A stretch of DNA of 64,000 nucleotides, taken from Agrobacterium vitis. Lineage in GTDB: Bacteria > Pseudomonadota > Alphaproteobacteria > Rhizobiales > Rhizobiaceae. Of the stretch, positions 36,041-44,633 are shown piece by piece (position 1 is the stretch's first letter; every line of letters starts with the position of its first letter). The position numbers and the translations under genes were made by a program. The stretch covers positions 377,001-441,000 of the forward strand of contig NZ_JACXXJ020000005.1 in assembly GCF_014926405.1 (NCBI RefSeq), in the 5' to 3' direction. The notes below the pieces were generated by a model. That model worked only from the letters and a program-made list of their open reading frames with translations. It had not been told where the DNA came from and searched no databases.

Positions 36041-36426
36041 AGCAAAGCTTCAATCCGCCTTCGGTGCGCAGACCCTTCGGCAATTACAATCACGGCCTGC
36101 TGGTGCCTCCGGGCGCCAGCCTGCTGGTCACCTCCGGCCAAGTCGGGATCGGTGTCGATGACAGCATTCCCAATGATCTCGAAGGCCAGGCGGTTCTGTG
36201 CTTCGAGGCCATTGGCACCATCCTGGCCGAAGCGGGCATGAGTTATGCGGATGTCATCCGCATCGCCGGGTTTGTAACGCGCCGAGAGGATTTTGCACCC
36301 TATATGGCGGTGCGTGATCGTTATACGTTGGAACCAAAACCGGTTTCAACGCTTCTTATCGTCACCGGATTTACACGTCCGGAATTTTTGGTTGAAGTAG
36401 AAGTGACGGCGGCTAAATCATTTTGA
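36037..36426 (+). CDS. RidA-family protein
   Basis: 129 residues, YjgF/YER057c/UK114 fold. ATG overlaps the aldehyde dehydrogenase stop by 4 bases. Family elements: YNHGLLVPPGASLLVTSGQVG near the start, AGMSYADVIRIAGFVT and the signature ending STLLIVTGFTRPEFLVEVEVTA. The substrate Arg that in RidA lies before P.xxxTxxV is not conserved as such (KPVSTLLIV), so this may be an Rid2-7 subgroup rather than the canonical imine deaminase. Confidence 0.88.
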   Translation: MKQSFNPPSVRRPFGNYNHGLLVPPGASLLVTSGQVGIGVDDSIPNDLEGQAVLCFEAIGTILAEAGMSYADVIRIAGFVTRREDFAPYMAVRDRYTLEPKPVSTLLIVTGFTRPEFLVEVEVTAAKSF

Positions 36427-36674
36427 ATTTTTTTCCGGCTTGATTTTGTCGAGCCGGAATATTCTTCTGTTTACAGATCAAAGACACAAGATCTGAACAT
36501 TTCTTTACATTTCAAAAAATGAGTGTTTTTGGTTTTTTTTGTATACTGTCGATCGATTATTCAATATGAATGATAGATGAACGACTTATTCATTTGATGT
36601 TATTTAAAATATTCGGAACAAATAGTTTCCTTCTCCGTTATCCCACCAGATAATCGGAAAGAAGGAATATTCGG

Positions 36675-37076
36675 ATGAAAACCAAGATTGCTCTTATTGT
36701 CGCCGCCGCCCTTGCTGGCTCGATTGCAACTTCGGCCATTGCGCAGAATGCCACAGTGACCGGTGCAGCCGGCGGTGCGGTTACCGGTGCTGTTGTTGGT
36801 GGTCCAGTCGGCGCAGCCGTTGGCGGCGTTGTCGGCGCGGTTGCTGGCACGGCTATCGATCCGCCACCGCCGCGTGTTGTCACCTATGTTCGCCAGCAAC
36901 CAATGCCAGCTCAACCCTATGTGACCGACCAGCAAATCGTCGTCGGTCAGCATTTGCCGCGCCAGATTGTGATCACCCCGATCCCGGAAGATCCGACCTA
37001 TGCGTATGCAATTGTCAATAATGAGCGTGTTATCGTCGATCCGCAGTCCTATACGGTCATTGATATCATTCAGTAA
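36675..37076 (+). CDS. Exported DUF1236 protein
   Basis: 133 residues. AAAGAAGGAATATTCGG precedes the ATG. A cleavable signal peptide (AIA-QN) is followed by a glycine-zipper-like segment rich in Gly/Ala/Val (about 27-60) and a DUF1236 C-terminal domain: VVGQHLPRQIVITPIPEDP, YAYAIVNNERVIVDP and VIDII. The family is common in Rhizobiales and of unknown function, probably envelope-associated. The 248-base upstream gap is AT-rich, with a TATACT box at 36542 as a possible -10; a terminator follows. Confidence 0.87.
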   Translation: MKTKIALIVAAALAGSIATSAIAQNATVTGAAGGAVTGAVVGGPVGAAVGGVVGAVAGTAIDPPPPRVVTYVRQQPMPAQPYVTDQQIVVGQHLPRQIVITPIPEDPTYAYAIVNNERVIVDPQSYTVIDIIQ

Positions 37077-37101
37077 CGTTTTTTGACTCTCCAGTCATCT
37101 T

Positions 37102-37133
37102 GCCCCACCGGCTTACGCCAGTGGGGCTTTTTT
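37102..37133 (+). terminator. Rho-independent terminator of the DUF1236 gene
   Basis: GCCCCAC and GTGGGGC with a 12-base loop, followed by six T residues; 25 bases after the stop. Confidence 0.93.
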
Positions 37134-37296
37134 GCGTTGGAGCAGGGCGATCTATAGTTCAAATCAGGCAGCAAGCTGATATGCTGTAAAACATACCCTG
37201 AAATAGTACAGATCGATTTCGCAATTCCCAGCGACAGACGGATAGAAATCTCTATTTTCGCCAATCGACATCCGATCGATACTAGGGGGACCATCC

Positions 37297-37788
37297 GTGA
37301 AGAGATTATTTGCCGTTGCTGTGCTGACCTTCCTTCTGCCAAACCTGTCTTTTGCCGATACGCTGCTGTTTCCAAGCGATAATCCGGTCGCGCGCATCAC
37401 CATTCCCGCCGATTGGGAGCCGAAGGAAACCGAAAGCGGCATTGATGCGACCTCCGAGGACGGCGCTATCTATATCGCCATCGACGTCGCCAACGCCAAG
37501 ACCACGGATAAGGTAATCGATGACGCCATCGCTTTCCTTCAGGACAACGGCGTCAAGATCGACGGCTCGACCCAGAAGCAGTCGGACGAAGTCATCAACG
37601 GCATGGACATGACCAATTTCGACTGGACCGGCGTCGATGAAGACGGCGCCGTCAATGTTGGCCTGTCGCTGCTCTCACCCCGTCCCGGCAAGCTGCTTGT
37701 CATCACCTATTGGGGAACGAAGGGCAAACAGGAAAAGCACGGTGCAGAATTGCAGGAGATCATCTCTTCGCTGAAAGCAGCGCGGTAA
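37297..37788 (+). CDS. Small exported protein of unknown function
   Basis: 163 residues; GTG start after AGGGGGACC. Signal peptide MKRLFAVAVLTFLLPN, cleavage near SFA-DT. The mature part has alternating strands (ARITIPADWEPKETES, AIYIAIDVANAK, NVGLSLLSPRPGKLLVITYWG) and a C-terminal helix, suggesting a compact alpha/beta periplasmic domain. No Cys in the mature region. I do not recognise the family; it sits alone between a DUF1236 gene and a convergent NADPH-quinone-reductase-like gene 9 bases away. Confidence 0.78.
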   Translation: MKRLFAVAVLTFLLPNLSFADTLLFPSDNPVARITIPADWEPKETESGIDATSEDGAIYIAIDVANAKTTDKVIDDAIAFLQDNGVKIDGSTQKQSDEVINGMDMTNFDWTGVDEDGAVNVGLSLLSPRPGKLLVITYWGTKGKQEKHGAELQEIISSLKAAR

Positions 37789-37797
37789 ATTCAGCGC

Positions 37798-38379
37798 TCA
37801 AAACCGACCCATCTCGCGCCGGACCTTTTCCAGAAAGGCGGCGCGGCTTTCGTCTGTGCAATTGTTCATGTCGTAATGGGCCATGAATTTGACTGGCGCG
37901 CCCAGCTTGATCTGGGCGCGGATCACGCGCGTCACGGATTTCTTTGGCGGATTGCCCGCAAGAAACGCTCTTAACGGTGTTGCGCCATAGGTCATCACCG
38001 CCGCGAGTTTGCGGATATGGCGCAGTGTCGGCGTCAGTTTTCCATCGACCAGTTCGAACGTGACGCCCGGTAGCCAGACACGGTCGAAATAACCGCTCAG
38101 CATGGCGGGAAAGCTGAAGTTCCAGACGGGGGTGACGATGACCAGCCCTTCGGCCGCCTTGAGCCGCTCGACATAGGATTTCACCGGCTCGATATTGTCA
38201 GGATAATCATGATAGATCCGCCGCTCTTCAGCCGAAAGAACCGGGTTGAAACCCTCGTCATACAAATTGCAGCCATCGACCTCATGGCCCGCTGCCTCCA
38301 GGCTTTGGCAGGTCTTGTGGTAGAGCGCCCGGTTGAAGCTTTCAGCCAAGGGATGGGAATGAAGAACGAGCACGCGCAT
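37798..38379 (-). CDS. NAD(P)H-dependent oxidoreductase, flavodoxin fold
   Basis: 193 residues, NQO1/MdaB/KefF-like family. N-terminal LVLHSHPLAESFNRALY holds the FMN phosphate site, VIVTPVWNFSFPAMLSGYFDRVW is the isoalloxazine loop, and AVMTYGATPLRAFL follows. Such enzymes reduce quinones or other electrophiles by two electrons, using FMN or FAD. It ends 9 bases past the convergent exported-protein gene and has its own upstream region of about 220 bases, in which I see no further gene. Confidence 0.88.
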   Translation of the reverse strand: MRVLVLHSHPLAESFNRALYHKTCQSLEAAGHEVDGCNLYDEGFNPVLSAEERRIYHDYPDNIEPVKSYVERLKAAEGLVIVTPVWNFSFPAMLSGYFDRVWLPGVTFELVDGKLTPTLRHIRKLAAVMTYGATPLRAFLAGNPPKKSVTRVIRAQIKLGAPVKFMAHYDMNNCTDESRAAFLEKVRREMGRF

Positions 38380-38603
38380 GCAAAAGTCCCTGGTTTGCGC
38401 CCGCCGGTGCCCCGGAGGGTTTTGTCAAAAACATCCGCGCCGTTTGTCCCGATACCTTCTTCCGCCGATCGGCGGGATGAAAGGCCATGTTCATTGCATG
38501 ATCAGGGACAAGCCCCGCCAGGAGTACCTTCGGACTGTGAAGACGGCCTCATGCCGTCAAGCCGTTGCGTTCTAAATCATCTCAGGTTGAAAGTGCAAGG
38601 ATT

Positions 38604-40010
38604 TCAATCGTCTCCCATCGATTGCAATCCCGGAAACAAATAGTTTCGCCCGGCGGAAAAATCGAAATCGGGATTTTCCCAGGCAATCATCTTGCCGGGA
38701 TTGAGCAGGCCCTTGGGGTCGGTTTCCTGTTTGAAGGCCAGTTGCACCGTATCGGTCTGCTTCATGCCGCCTTCTTCCAGCGTGTAGCGATGCGGGTTGA
38801 AGATCGGACAACCGTTGTCCTCGTGGATGCGGATGATCTCCTCCAGCCGCTCCTTGGTGGTGTAGCGCACCAACGGCAGGCCGGAACATTGGATCGCACC
38901 ATCAAAGCGCATGAATTCCAGGTGGCCGATTACCTCATCACCAAAAATTTCGGTCATCTTCCCGACCTTTTCGACATGATCCGGCCCCGGATACTGTACT
39001 TGAAGATAGGTGATCGAGGGATCGACCTTCAGCGCCCGGAGCGTCGTGTGGTTCCAGGCCAGTTCATAGGTATGAGGAATGCCCTTCATGCTCTCCACTG
39101 TGTCAGAGCGGAAGCGCAGATCGGCTTTCATTTTCTCGGCATAGGCAATAAACGGCCCCATGGAATGCGGCGCGACCATCAGCACCACCACCGACTGGCC
39201 GTCCTTCAGCCAGGGCTTGTGACGGGAGAAATACGCATAGGGAACAGGGGCCGCGATGGGGGCCACTTCCTTCAACAGAATACCGTTGCGGTGGCTGAGC
39301 GCATCGGCAAAGCGCACGGCGTCCATGTAGTCGTCATAACCGACGATGACGTCCACCCAGTCATAGGCAGGGGCCAGCGGCATTTCCACTTCGGTGATGA
39401 TGCCGTTGGTGCCATAGGCGTGGCTGACCTTTTGCAAATCCCAGGCGGATAGTTCCAGTACGCGTGGTTCCGCCTCCATGGTGACGACCCTTAGCGACAG
39501 GATATTGCCGAGATCGCGAAGCCCACCCCAGGTGATCGAGCCGACTCCGCCCGAGCCGCCTGCGACAAAGCCGCCGATTGAGGCTGTCTGGGCGGTGGAG
39601 GGGTGGAAGCGCAGTTCCTGACCGGAATGGGCGCGTGTCTGGCGATCCAGTTCGGCGATAACGATGCCTGGCTCGCAGATCACCCGGCCTGGGTGAATCT
39701 CTTTCACCTTGTTCATGTTGATCAGGTTCAGCACGATGCCGCCGGAAAGCGGCATGGCCTGACCGTAATTGCCGGTGCCAGCACCGCGCGGAGTGACTGG
39801 AACGCCGTGGGCATAGGCCACTTTCAGCGTGCGGATCACCTCTTCTTCGCTGACCGGAGAAACCACGAGGTCAGCCGTGACATGGTCCAGCTCGGCCTTC
39901 AGGATTGGCGAGTACCAGTAGAAATCCCGGGACTTCTGCTTGACCAACGCCGGATTATCCTCGACGGCGATCCCGGCAAGTTCAGCTTTGATTTTTGCGT
40001 AATCGGGCAT
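38604..40010 (-). CDS. FAD-linked oxidoreductase, GlcD-like
   Basis: 468 residues, FAD-binding PCMH type. The pyrophosphate loop TPRGAGTGNYGQAMPLSGG is at about residues 75-93; STAQTASIGGFVAGGSGGVGSITWG continues the FAD site, and the C-terminal LLNPGKMI is typical of the glycolate/D-lactate dehydrogenase family. It should oxidise an alpha-hydroxy acid or related compound. It is the last gene of a leftward run (periplasmic binding protein, ATPase, permease, amidohydrolase, this gene); its start lies 3 bases after the amidohydrolase stop. Confidence 0.88.
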   Translation of the reverse strand: MPDYAKIKAELAGIAVEDNPALVKQKSRDFYWYSPILKAELDHVTADLVVSPVSEEEVIRTLKVAYAHGVPVTPRGAGTGNYGQAMPLSGGIVLNLINMNKVKEIHPGRVICEPGIVIAELDRQTRAHSGQELRFHPSTAQTASIGGFVAGGSGGVGSITWGGLRDLGNILSLRVVTMEAEPRVLELSAWDLQKVSHAYGTNGIITEVEMPLAPAYDWVDVIVGYDDYMDAVRFADALSHRNGILLKEVAPIAAPVPYAYFSRHKPWLKDGQSVVVLMVAPHSMGPFIAYAEKMKADLRFRSDTVESMKGIPHTYELAWNHTTLRALKVDPSITYLQVQYPGPDHVEKVGKMTEIFGDEVIGHLEFMRFDGAIQCSGLPLVRYTTKERLEEIIRIHEDNGCPIFNPHRYTLEEGGMKQTDTVQLAFKQETDPKGLLNPGKMIAWENPDFDFSAGRNYLFPGLQSMGDD

Positions 40011-40013
40011 TGT

Positions 40014-41345
40014 TCAATCTTCCATCAAATGGTCAAGGTCGCGGTAGTCAGGCACCTGCGCGTCGATAGCCTGACCGGAGCGCAACACGGTGCGGTCAGA
40101 CTGTGGACGCGATAGCAATTCGCTCCAGGTTCTCGCCGAAAACAGCACCAGATCTGCCTTGGCCCCGACCTTGATACGGCCATGGTCGGGACGTCCGAGA
40201 ATATCGGCGGGGCTGCGGGTGACGATTCGGGCCGTGCTGTCCAGCGGGTGATCGAGATGGACGATCCGCACCGCTTCGCGCAGCACTTCCACGCAATCGA
40301 GATCGCCATAAGCGTAGAAGGGATCGCGGGTATTGTCTGACGCAACCGCCGTCTGAACACCTGCTGCCGCCAGTTCATGAAACAGGGTGACGCCGCGCTG
40401 GCGCGGCGTGCGGCCCGGATGGCGATCCTGCAAATACATGTTGCACATCGGCAGCGACACGACGGCAAGCCCGGCTTCCGCCACCTTGTCGATGGTGGCC
40501 TTGGCGATATCGTTGCTCTGCTGGGTCAGCGAACAGCAATGGCCGACCACGACCGAGCCTTGAAATGCATTGCGCAGCTTGGCTTCGGCAATGGATTTCA
40601 AGGTCAGCACGGAAGCATCCTGCGTCTCATCGACATGCAGGTCGATGTCGAGCCCGTGGTCGCTTGCGGCGCGAAACAACAGGTCCAGCCGGTGATCGAG
40701 ATCCGGCGAGACCTGGGTGACGCCGCCGAGAATGCCCTTGTGCGCAACAAGCACCTCCAGCAAATCTCTAAAAAACGCCTGATCAGTGATGTCGTCGAAG
40801 GGGAAAAGGGCGACCGCCTGAAGGTCGATCCGGCCCGCCCACTCCTTGCGTATCTGCGAAAACACCTCAAAGGAAATCCGGTGCTGAGGTGCGCTGCTGT
40901 CGAGATGGGTACGGATCAGGCTGGTGCCATGGGCATAGGCGCAGCGCAGCGAAAATTCCATCCGTGCCCGCACATCGTCCGCCGACCAATTCGCCTCGCG
41001 GTCATCCTTCACGGCGCTCAATGCGCCGATGAAATCGCCTGTTGGATTGGGCTTTCGCGGCCAGATATGGCCCTTGTCGAGATGGGTGTGCATGTCGGTA
41101 AAGGTCGGCCAGACCATGGCATCGCGTAGATCGATGATCGGCAGGTCCGCCCCGGTCTTGTATTGAGATGTGGTGCCGACCTTAACAATAGCTTCGACCT
41201 TGCCGTTGTTGATAATCAGATCGGCGCTGACCAGCCCCTCGCGGACCGGTCCAGCGGGAACATCATCAACCGCTTCGACGGGTAAGGTGGCGCGCGTCAG
41301 GGCAAACCGCCCGGTTTGCGGAAGATCGGCAAACAATCTGGTCAT
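40014..41345 (-). CDS. CodA-like amidohydrolase/deaminase
   Basis: 443 residues, cytosine deaminase branch of the amidohydrolase superfamily. Metal ligands: DMHTHLDKG, HVDETQD, GHCCSLTQQ and the Asp in ASDNTRDPFYAYG; RTHLDSSAPQ is the substrate strand. Members deaminate or hydrolyse cyclic nitrogen compounds (cytosine, isoguanine, creatinine, triazines, hydantoin-like rings). It overlaps the permease stop by one base (41345) and its own stop is 3 bases before the oxidoreductase, so it is tightly operonic. Substrate unknown. Confidence 0.88.
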   Translation of the reverse strand: MTRLFADLPQTGRFALTRATLPVEAVDDVPAGPVREGLVSADLIINNGKVEAIVKVGTTSQYKTGADLPIIDLRDAMVWPTFTDMHTHLDKGHIWPRKPNPTGDFIGALSAVKDDREANWSADDVRARMEFSLRCAYAHGTSLIRTHLDSSAPQHRISFEVFSQIRKEWAGRIDLQAVALFPFDDITDQAFFRDLLEVLVAHKGILGGVTQVSPDLDHRLDLLFRAASDHGLDIDLHVDETQDASVLTLKSIAEAKLRNAFQGSVVVGHCCSLTQQSNDIAKATIDKVAEAGLAVVSLPMCNMYLQDRHPGRTPRQRGVTLFHELAAAGVQTAVASDNTRDPFYAYGDLDCVEVLREAVRIVHLDHPLDSTARIVTRSPADILGRPDHGRIKVGAKADLVLFSARTWSELLSRPQSDRTVLRSGQAIDAQVPDYRDLDHLMED

Positions 41346-42202
41346 CAGTTTTCTCGCTTGATGCTGCTTTCATGCCAGCGATGCAGCGCCAGCCATGAGA
41401 TGAAGGAGGTGATGGCGAAGATCACCACGCCGAGGCACGATAGCAGAAACAGGGCGGCAAACAGCCGGGGAATGTTAAGCCGGAACTGCGATTCCAGCAG
41501 GCGGAAAGCCAGACCAGAGCCCGCACCGGCTGAACCTGCCGCAAATTCCGCCACCACGGCGGCAATCAGTGCCAAGCCGCCGCCAATCTTCAGACCGGTC
41601 ATGAAATAGGGTAGCGATGCCGGCAATTTTAGATAGAGCAGCGTTTGCAGCCGTGAGGCGCCGTAAAGGTCGAACAGGTTGAGCAGATTATGATCGACGC
41701 TTTTCAACCCCTGCACCATGTTGGAGAGGATCGGGAAGAAGGCGACCAGGAAAGCGCAGATCAGCAGGGCCACCTGGGTTGAGGGTGCGTAGATCAGGAT
41801 CAGCGGCGAAATGGCGACGACAGGCGTGACCTGAAGGATCACCGCAATCGGATAAAAGGCCGTTTCAATCCACTTTGACTGGATGAGAAACACCGCAATG
41901 CCGACACCGCCGATCAGCGCCAGGGCCAGCGACATCAAAGTGATTTTCGTTGTCACCCAAAGCGCCGGTCCCAGAATGCCCCAATCGGTATAAAGTGCCT
42001 TTGCCACGGCCAGCGGACCGGGCAGGATATATTGCGGCACCTCGGAGACGGTGACGCCGACATGCCAGACCAGCACCAAAGCCGCGACCACCACAAACGG
42101 GATCACCACCCGGAGAATGGTTTCTCCGTGGCGGGCAAAAACGCCTTGTTTTGGCATGGCCAGGCTTTCAGCGTCGGCTGCTGTTTCAATCTTCTGGCTC
42201 AT
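41345..42202 (-). CDS. ABC transporter permease, SsuC/TauC-like
   Basis: 285 residues, six predicted helices after a 20-residue cytoplasmic start. The ATPase-contact region reads GASRLQTLLYLKLPASLPYFMTGLKIGGGLALIAAVVAEF with the G-x-G-SGLAF element after it, the signature of nitrate/sulfonate/taurine/pyrimidine-precursor permeases. Forms the channel for the binding protein encoded at 43375. Starts 4 bases inside the ATPase gene. Confidence 0.92.
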   Translation of the reverse strand: MSQKIETAADAESLAMPKQGVFARHGETILRVVIPFVVVAALVLVWHVGVTVSEVPQYILPGPLAVAKALYTDWGILGPALWVTTKITLMSLALALIGGVGIAVFLIQSKWIETAFYPIAVILQVTPVVAISPLILIYAPSTQVALLICAFLVAFFPILSNMVQGLKSVDHNLLNLFDLYGASRLQTLLYLKLPASLPYFMTGLKIGGGLALIAAVVAEFAAGSAGAGSGLAFRLLESQFRLNIPRLFAALFLLSCLGVVIFAITSFISWLALHRWHESSIKREN

Positions 42203-43056
42203 CCGTGATGCTCCAATCCCGCCATGGAGAGGCCGCCATCAAGAGGAAAGCCGATGGCTTCCAGCAGCACATTCGAGGCCTTTTCGCAGACCTGCCGGTA
42301 TTCTTCCGAGGTTCGGTAATGGGCGTCACGTTCCAGGCTGGTGGCAATGGTGAAATCCGCATGCACCCGGCCAGGCCTTGCCTTCATCACCACGATGCGA
42401 TTGGATAGATAGGCGGCCTCGAACACCGAATGCGTCACGAAGATCACGGTAATGCCGGTCTCGCGCCAAAGCCGCAGCACGTCGTCGTTCAGCTTTTGCC
42501 GGGTGATTTCATCAAGGGCTGCAAACGGTTCGTCCATCAGCAGCAGTTTCGGCTTGGTCACCAGGGCGCGGGCAATCGACACCCGCATTTTCATGCCGCC
42601 TGAAAGCTGGCGCGGATAGGCCTGCGCGAAATCCTTCAGGCCCACCGTGTCAAGGGTTTCGAGAACAGTCGAGGTTGCTGCTGCCTTGGAAATCCCTTGC
42701 AGACGCAGCGGCAGATAGACATTGCCGAACACCGTCTGCCAGGGCAGCAGGGTCGGCTCCTGGAAAACAAAGCTGATATCGCCTTCCGGCAAGCCCTTGG
42801 CATTGATCCGCGAACTCGGCCAATCGACCGTGCCGCTGGAGATGCCACCGAGACCGGCAATGATCCGCAGCGCCGTCGATTTGCCGCAGCCGGAGGGACC
42901 GAGCAGGCTGACGAATTCCCCCGCCTCGACGGTGAGTGACATGTTGGACAGTGCCACCGTGCCGCTGGAAAACACTTTGGACACGCCTGTTAGCATGACG
43001 AGGGCGCGCTGGCGGTTTTCAGTGCGCGGCTTTTGCAGTGGTTCAGTCGGGGTCAT
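42199..43056 (-). CDS. ABC transporter ATP-binding protein, SsuB/TauB-like
   Basis: About 285 residues from ATG 43056; the open frame continues 168 bases upstream through a palindromic repeat and lacks a domain there, so the longer version is rejected, although the ribosome site at 43056 is weak. Walker [39 protein letters not shown], Walker B LLLMDEPFAALDE, FVTHSVFEA. Energises uptake by the neighbouring permease. Confidence 0.92.
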   Translation of the reverse strand: MTPTEPLQKPRTENRQRALVMLTGVSKVFSSGTVALSNMSLTVEAGEFVSLLGPSGCGKSTALRIIAGLGGISSGTVDWPSSRINAKGLPEGDISFVFQEPTLLPWQTVFGNVYLPLRLQGISKAAATSTVLETLDTVGLKDFAQAYPRQLSGGMKMRVSIARALVTKPKLLLMDEPFAALDEITRQKLNDDVLRLWRETGITVIFVTHSVFEAAYLSNRIVVMKARPGRVHADFTIATSLERDAHYRTSEEYRQVCEKASNVLLEAIGFPLDGGLSMAGLEHHG

Positions 43057-43082
43057 TCCGGGGCCTGTTGTTGAAGGGCCTA

Positions 43083-43129
43083 GAGTTTGTCTTAGGGAAA
43101 ACCGGTTTCCACTTTTCCCCAAGACAAAC
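43083..43129. repeat. Imperfect palindrome upstream of the ATPase gene
   Basis: AGAGTTTGTCTTAGGGAAAA and, after CCGGTTTCCAC, TTTTCCCCAAGACAAACG: arms of about 17 bases with one bulge. It lies in the 318-base gap between the binding-protein and ATPase genes; nothing else in the gap is recognised. Similar AAAACCGGTTTCCACTTTT hairpins are frequent in rhizobial intergenic DNA. Confidence 0.6.
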
Positions 43130-43374
43130 GCAAACAAGAAAATAGGATGAGGAGGAAGGAGCATCCTCATCATCCCGCTACTGCTGGCTCTCGCCTGAAC
43201 TTGTGCGCTCAAGTTTGTGAACAAGAAGAGCGCAAGTGGGCAGAGCGCAGGTCGGCAAAGTCCATACAGGCAAGCACATATTGGTAAGCATTGGCGAGGT
43301 GAGGGGTTACACGCCTCATCCGGATGCTGTGGCGGCGCTTATCCGGTGCGCCGCCCTGTCTTGCTTCTTTAGCT

Positions 43375-44394
43375 TCACTTCTTCAGGGTCAGGCCGACGC
43401 CCTTGCAGACGAACTTGGTCGTATAGGCCTTGTGATAGTCGAGCTTGGCATCAACGACGCCGATCTGGACCAGGGTATCGAAGAAGGCCTTATAGCGTTC
43501 GTCGGTCATGCAGCCGATGCCCTTGTCCAGGGTCGGGCCGGATTCGACGATGCCGTATTCCTTCATCTTGTCGATGGAGAAGGCGATCTGGGCGTCGGTG
43601 ATTTCCGGATTGTCTTTTTTGATCAGCGCATTGGCGGCCTTGTTGTCGCCGTAGAGGTACTTGTACCAGCCCTCGATCGAGGCATCGACGAAGCGCTGCA
43701 CCACATCCGGCTTCTTGTCGACCATGGACTGGGTGGTGGTGATCATCGTCGCATAGGAACTGTAGCCGTTGTCGGCCAGCAGGAAGAGTTTCGGCTTGAA
43801 GCCGCCCTGCTGTTCGATCTCGTAGGGCTCCGAAGTGATATAGCCCTGCTGGGCGGATTTCTTGTTGGCGAGGAACGGCGCCGGGTTGAAGGTATAGGGC
43901 TTGTATTGCTCGTCCTTGAAGCCCTTGAAATTCTTCTTCATCCACTCGAAATAGGTGGCATAGCCGTCCTTGCCCATGAAAATCGTATCGAGCTTGGCGA
44001 GATCCTCGAATTTTTCGATCCCCTGGTCTGGATGGGCGATCAGCACCTGTGGGTCCTTCTGGAACAGCGCCGCGACGTCGATCAGCGGAATGCCCTGCTT
44101 GACAGCGTCCATTTCCTGAAGCGGGAAGCCCATGTAGAAATCGACCTTGCCGGCGATCAGCAGTGCCTGATTGGCCGCGTTCGGGCCACCCTGGACGATC
44201 TTCACCTTCAAACCATATTTTTCATAGGTGCCGTCAGCCACGGCCTGGTAAAAGCCGCCATGCTCGGCCTGGGCCAGCCAGTTGGTGCCGTAGCTGACCT
44301 CGTCCAGCGCCATGGCCGGGCTGCCAAGGCCAAGGGCCAGGGCGGTTGCGGCCAAAGTGTTGACAATCGTCTTGTGCAGTATGGTTTTCGTCAT
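43375..44394 (-). CDS. ABC transporter substrate-binding protein, NMT1/THI5-like
   Basis: 339 residues. ATG at 44394 follows AGGGGAAAATACAC and starts a signal peptide (MTKTILHKTIVN, cleavage near SPAMA-LD); the open frame upstream is rejected. Family features: SYGTNWLAQAEHGGFYQAVADGTYEKYGLKV, VKIVQGGPNAANQALLIAGKVDFYMG and DGYATYFEWM. NMT1-type proteins bind small heterocycles or sulfonates (HMP, pyrimidine-like, taurine). No thiamine riboswitch is visible upstream. First gene of the leftward operon and divergent from a LysR regulator. Confidence 0.9.
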   Translation of the reverse strand: MTKTILHKTIVNTLAATALALGLGSPAMALDEVSYGTNWLAQAEHGGFYQAVADGTYEKYGLKVKIVQGGPNAANQALLIAGKVDFYMGFPLQEMDAVKQGIPLIDVAALFQKDPQVLIAHPDQGIEKFEDLAKLDTIFMGKDGYATYFEWMKKNFKGFKDEQYKPYTFNPAPFLANKKSAQQGYITSEPYEIEQQGGFKPKLFLLADNGYSSYATMITTTQSMVDKKPDVVQRFVDASIEGWYKYLYGDNKAANALIKKDNPEITDAQIAFSIDKMKEYGIVESGPTLDKGIGCMTDERYKAFFDTLVQIGVVDAKLDYHKAYTTKFVCKGVGLTLKK

Positions 44395-44553
44395 GTGTAT
44401 TTTCCCCTGATCCCTCGGATCGCGTGCTGCCGCCCGATGTCGCATGCCGCTGAAATGGTTCCGCTCAAAATGGCTCCACTGAAGTGGCCCGCCGCGTTTT
44501 ATGCATTTGAGCGGTTGCTTTGCGGCTTGAAAAGCATCAAATTTCGTCCGCTT

Positions 44554-44572
44554 CGATGCCTTAATGGCATCG
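44554..44572. promoter_or_regulatory. Inverted repeat between the binding-protein and LysR genes
   Basis: CGATGCC, 5-base spacer, GGCATCG; about 60 bases upstream of the LysR start and 160 upstream of the binding-protein start. Form and place suit a LysR-type operator, but the T-N11-A core is only loosely matched. Confidence 0.35.
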
Positions 44573-44633
44573 CTTGCTCGCTCTGTATGTGAATCGTTCA
44601 ATCTGCTTAAAAAATGGACTGGTGTGCTACGCC

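Noticed and set aside
37081..37296. Small RNA gene after the DUF1236 terminator
   Set aside because: No promoter or second terminator is recognisable; the gap is adequately explained as the leader of the next gene.
42199..43224. Longer start for the ABC ATPase (43224)
   Set aside because: The extension crosses a palindromic repeat and adds residues with no family counterpart.
43375..44633. Thiamine-pyrophosphate riboswitch before the NMT1/THI5-like gene
   Set aside because: No CTGAGA-type thi-box or matching stem pattern is seen in the leader, so thiamine precursor uptake is not supported.
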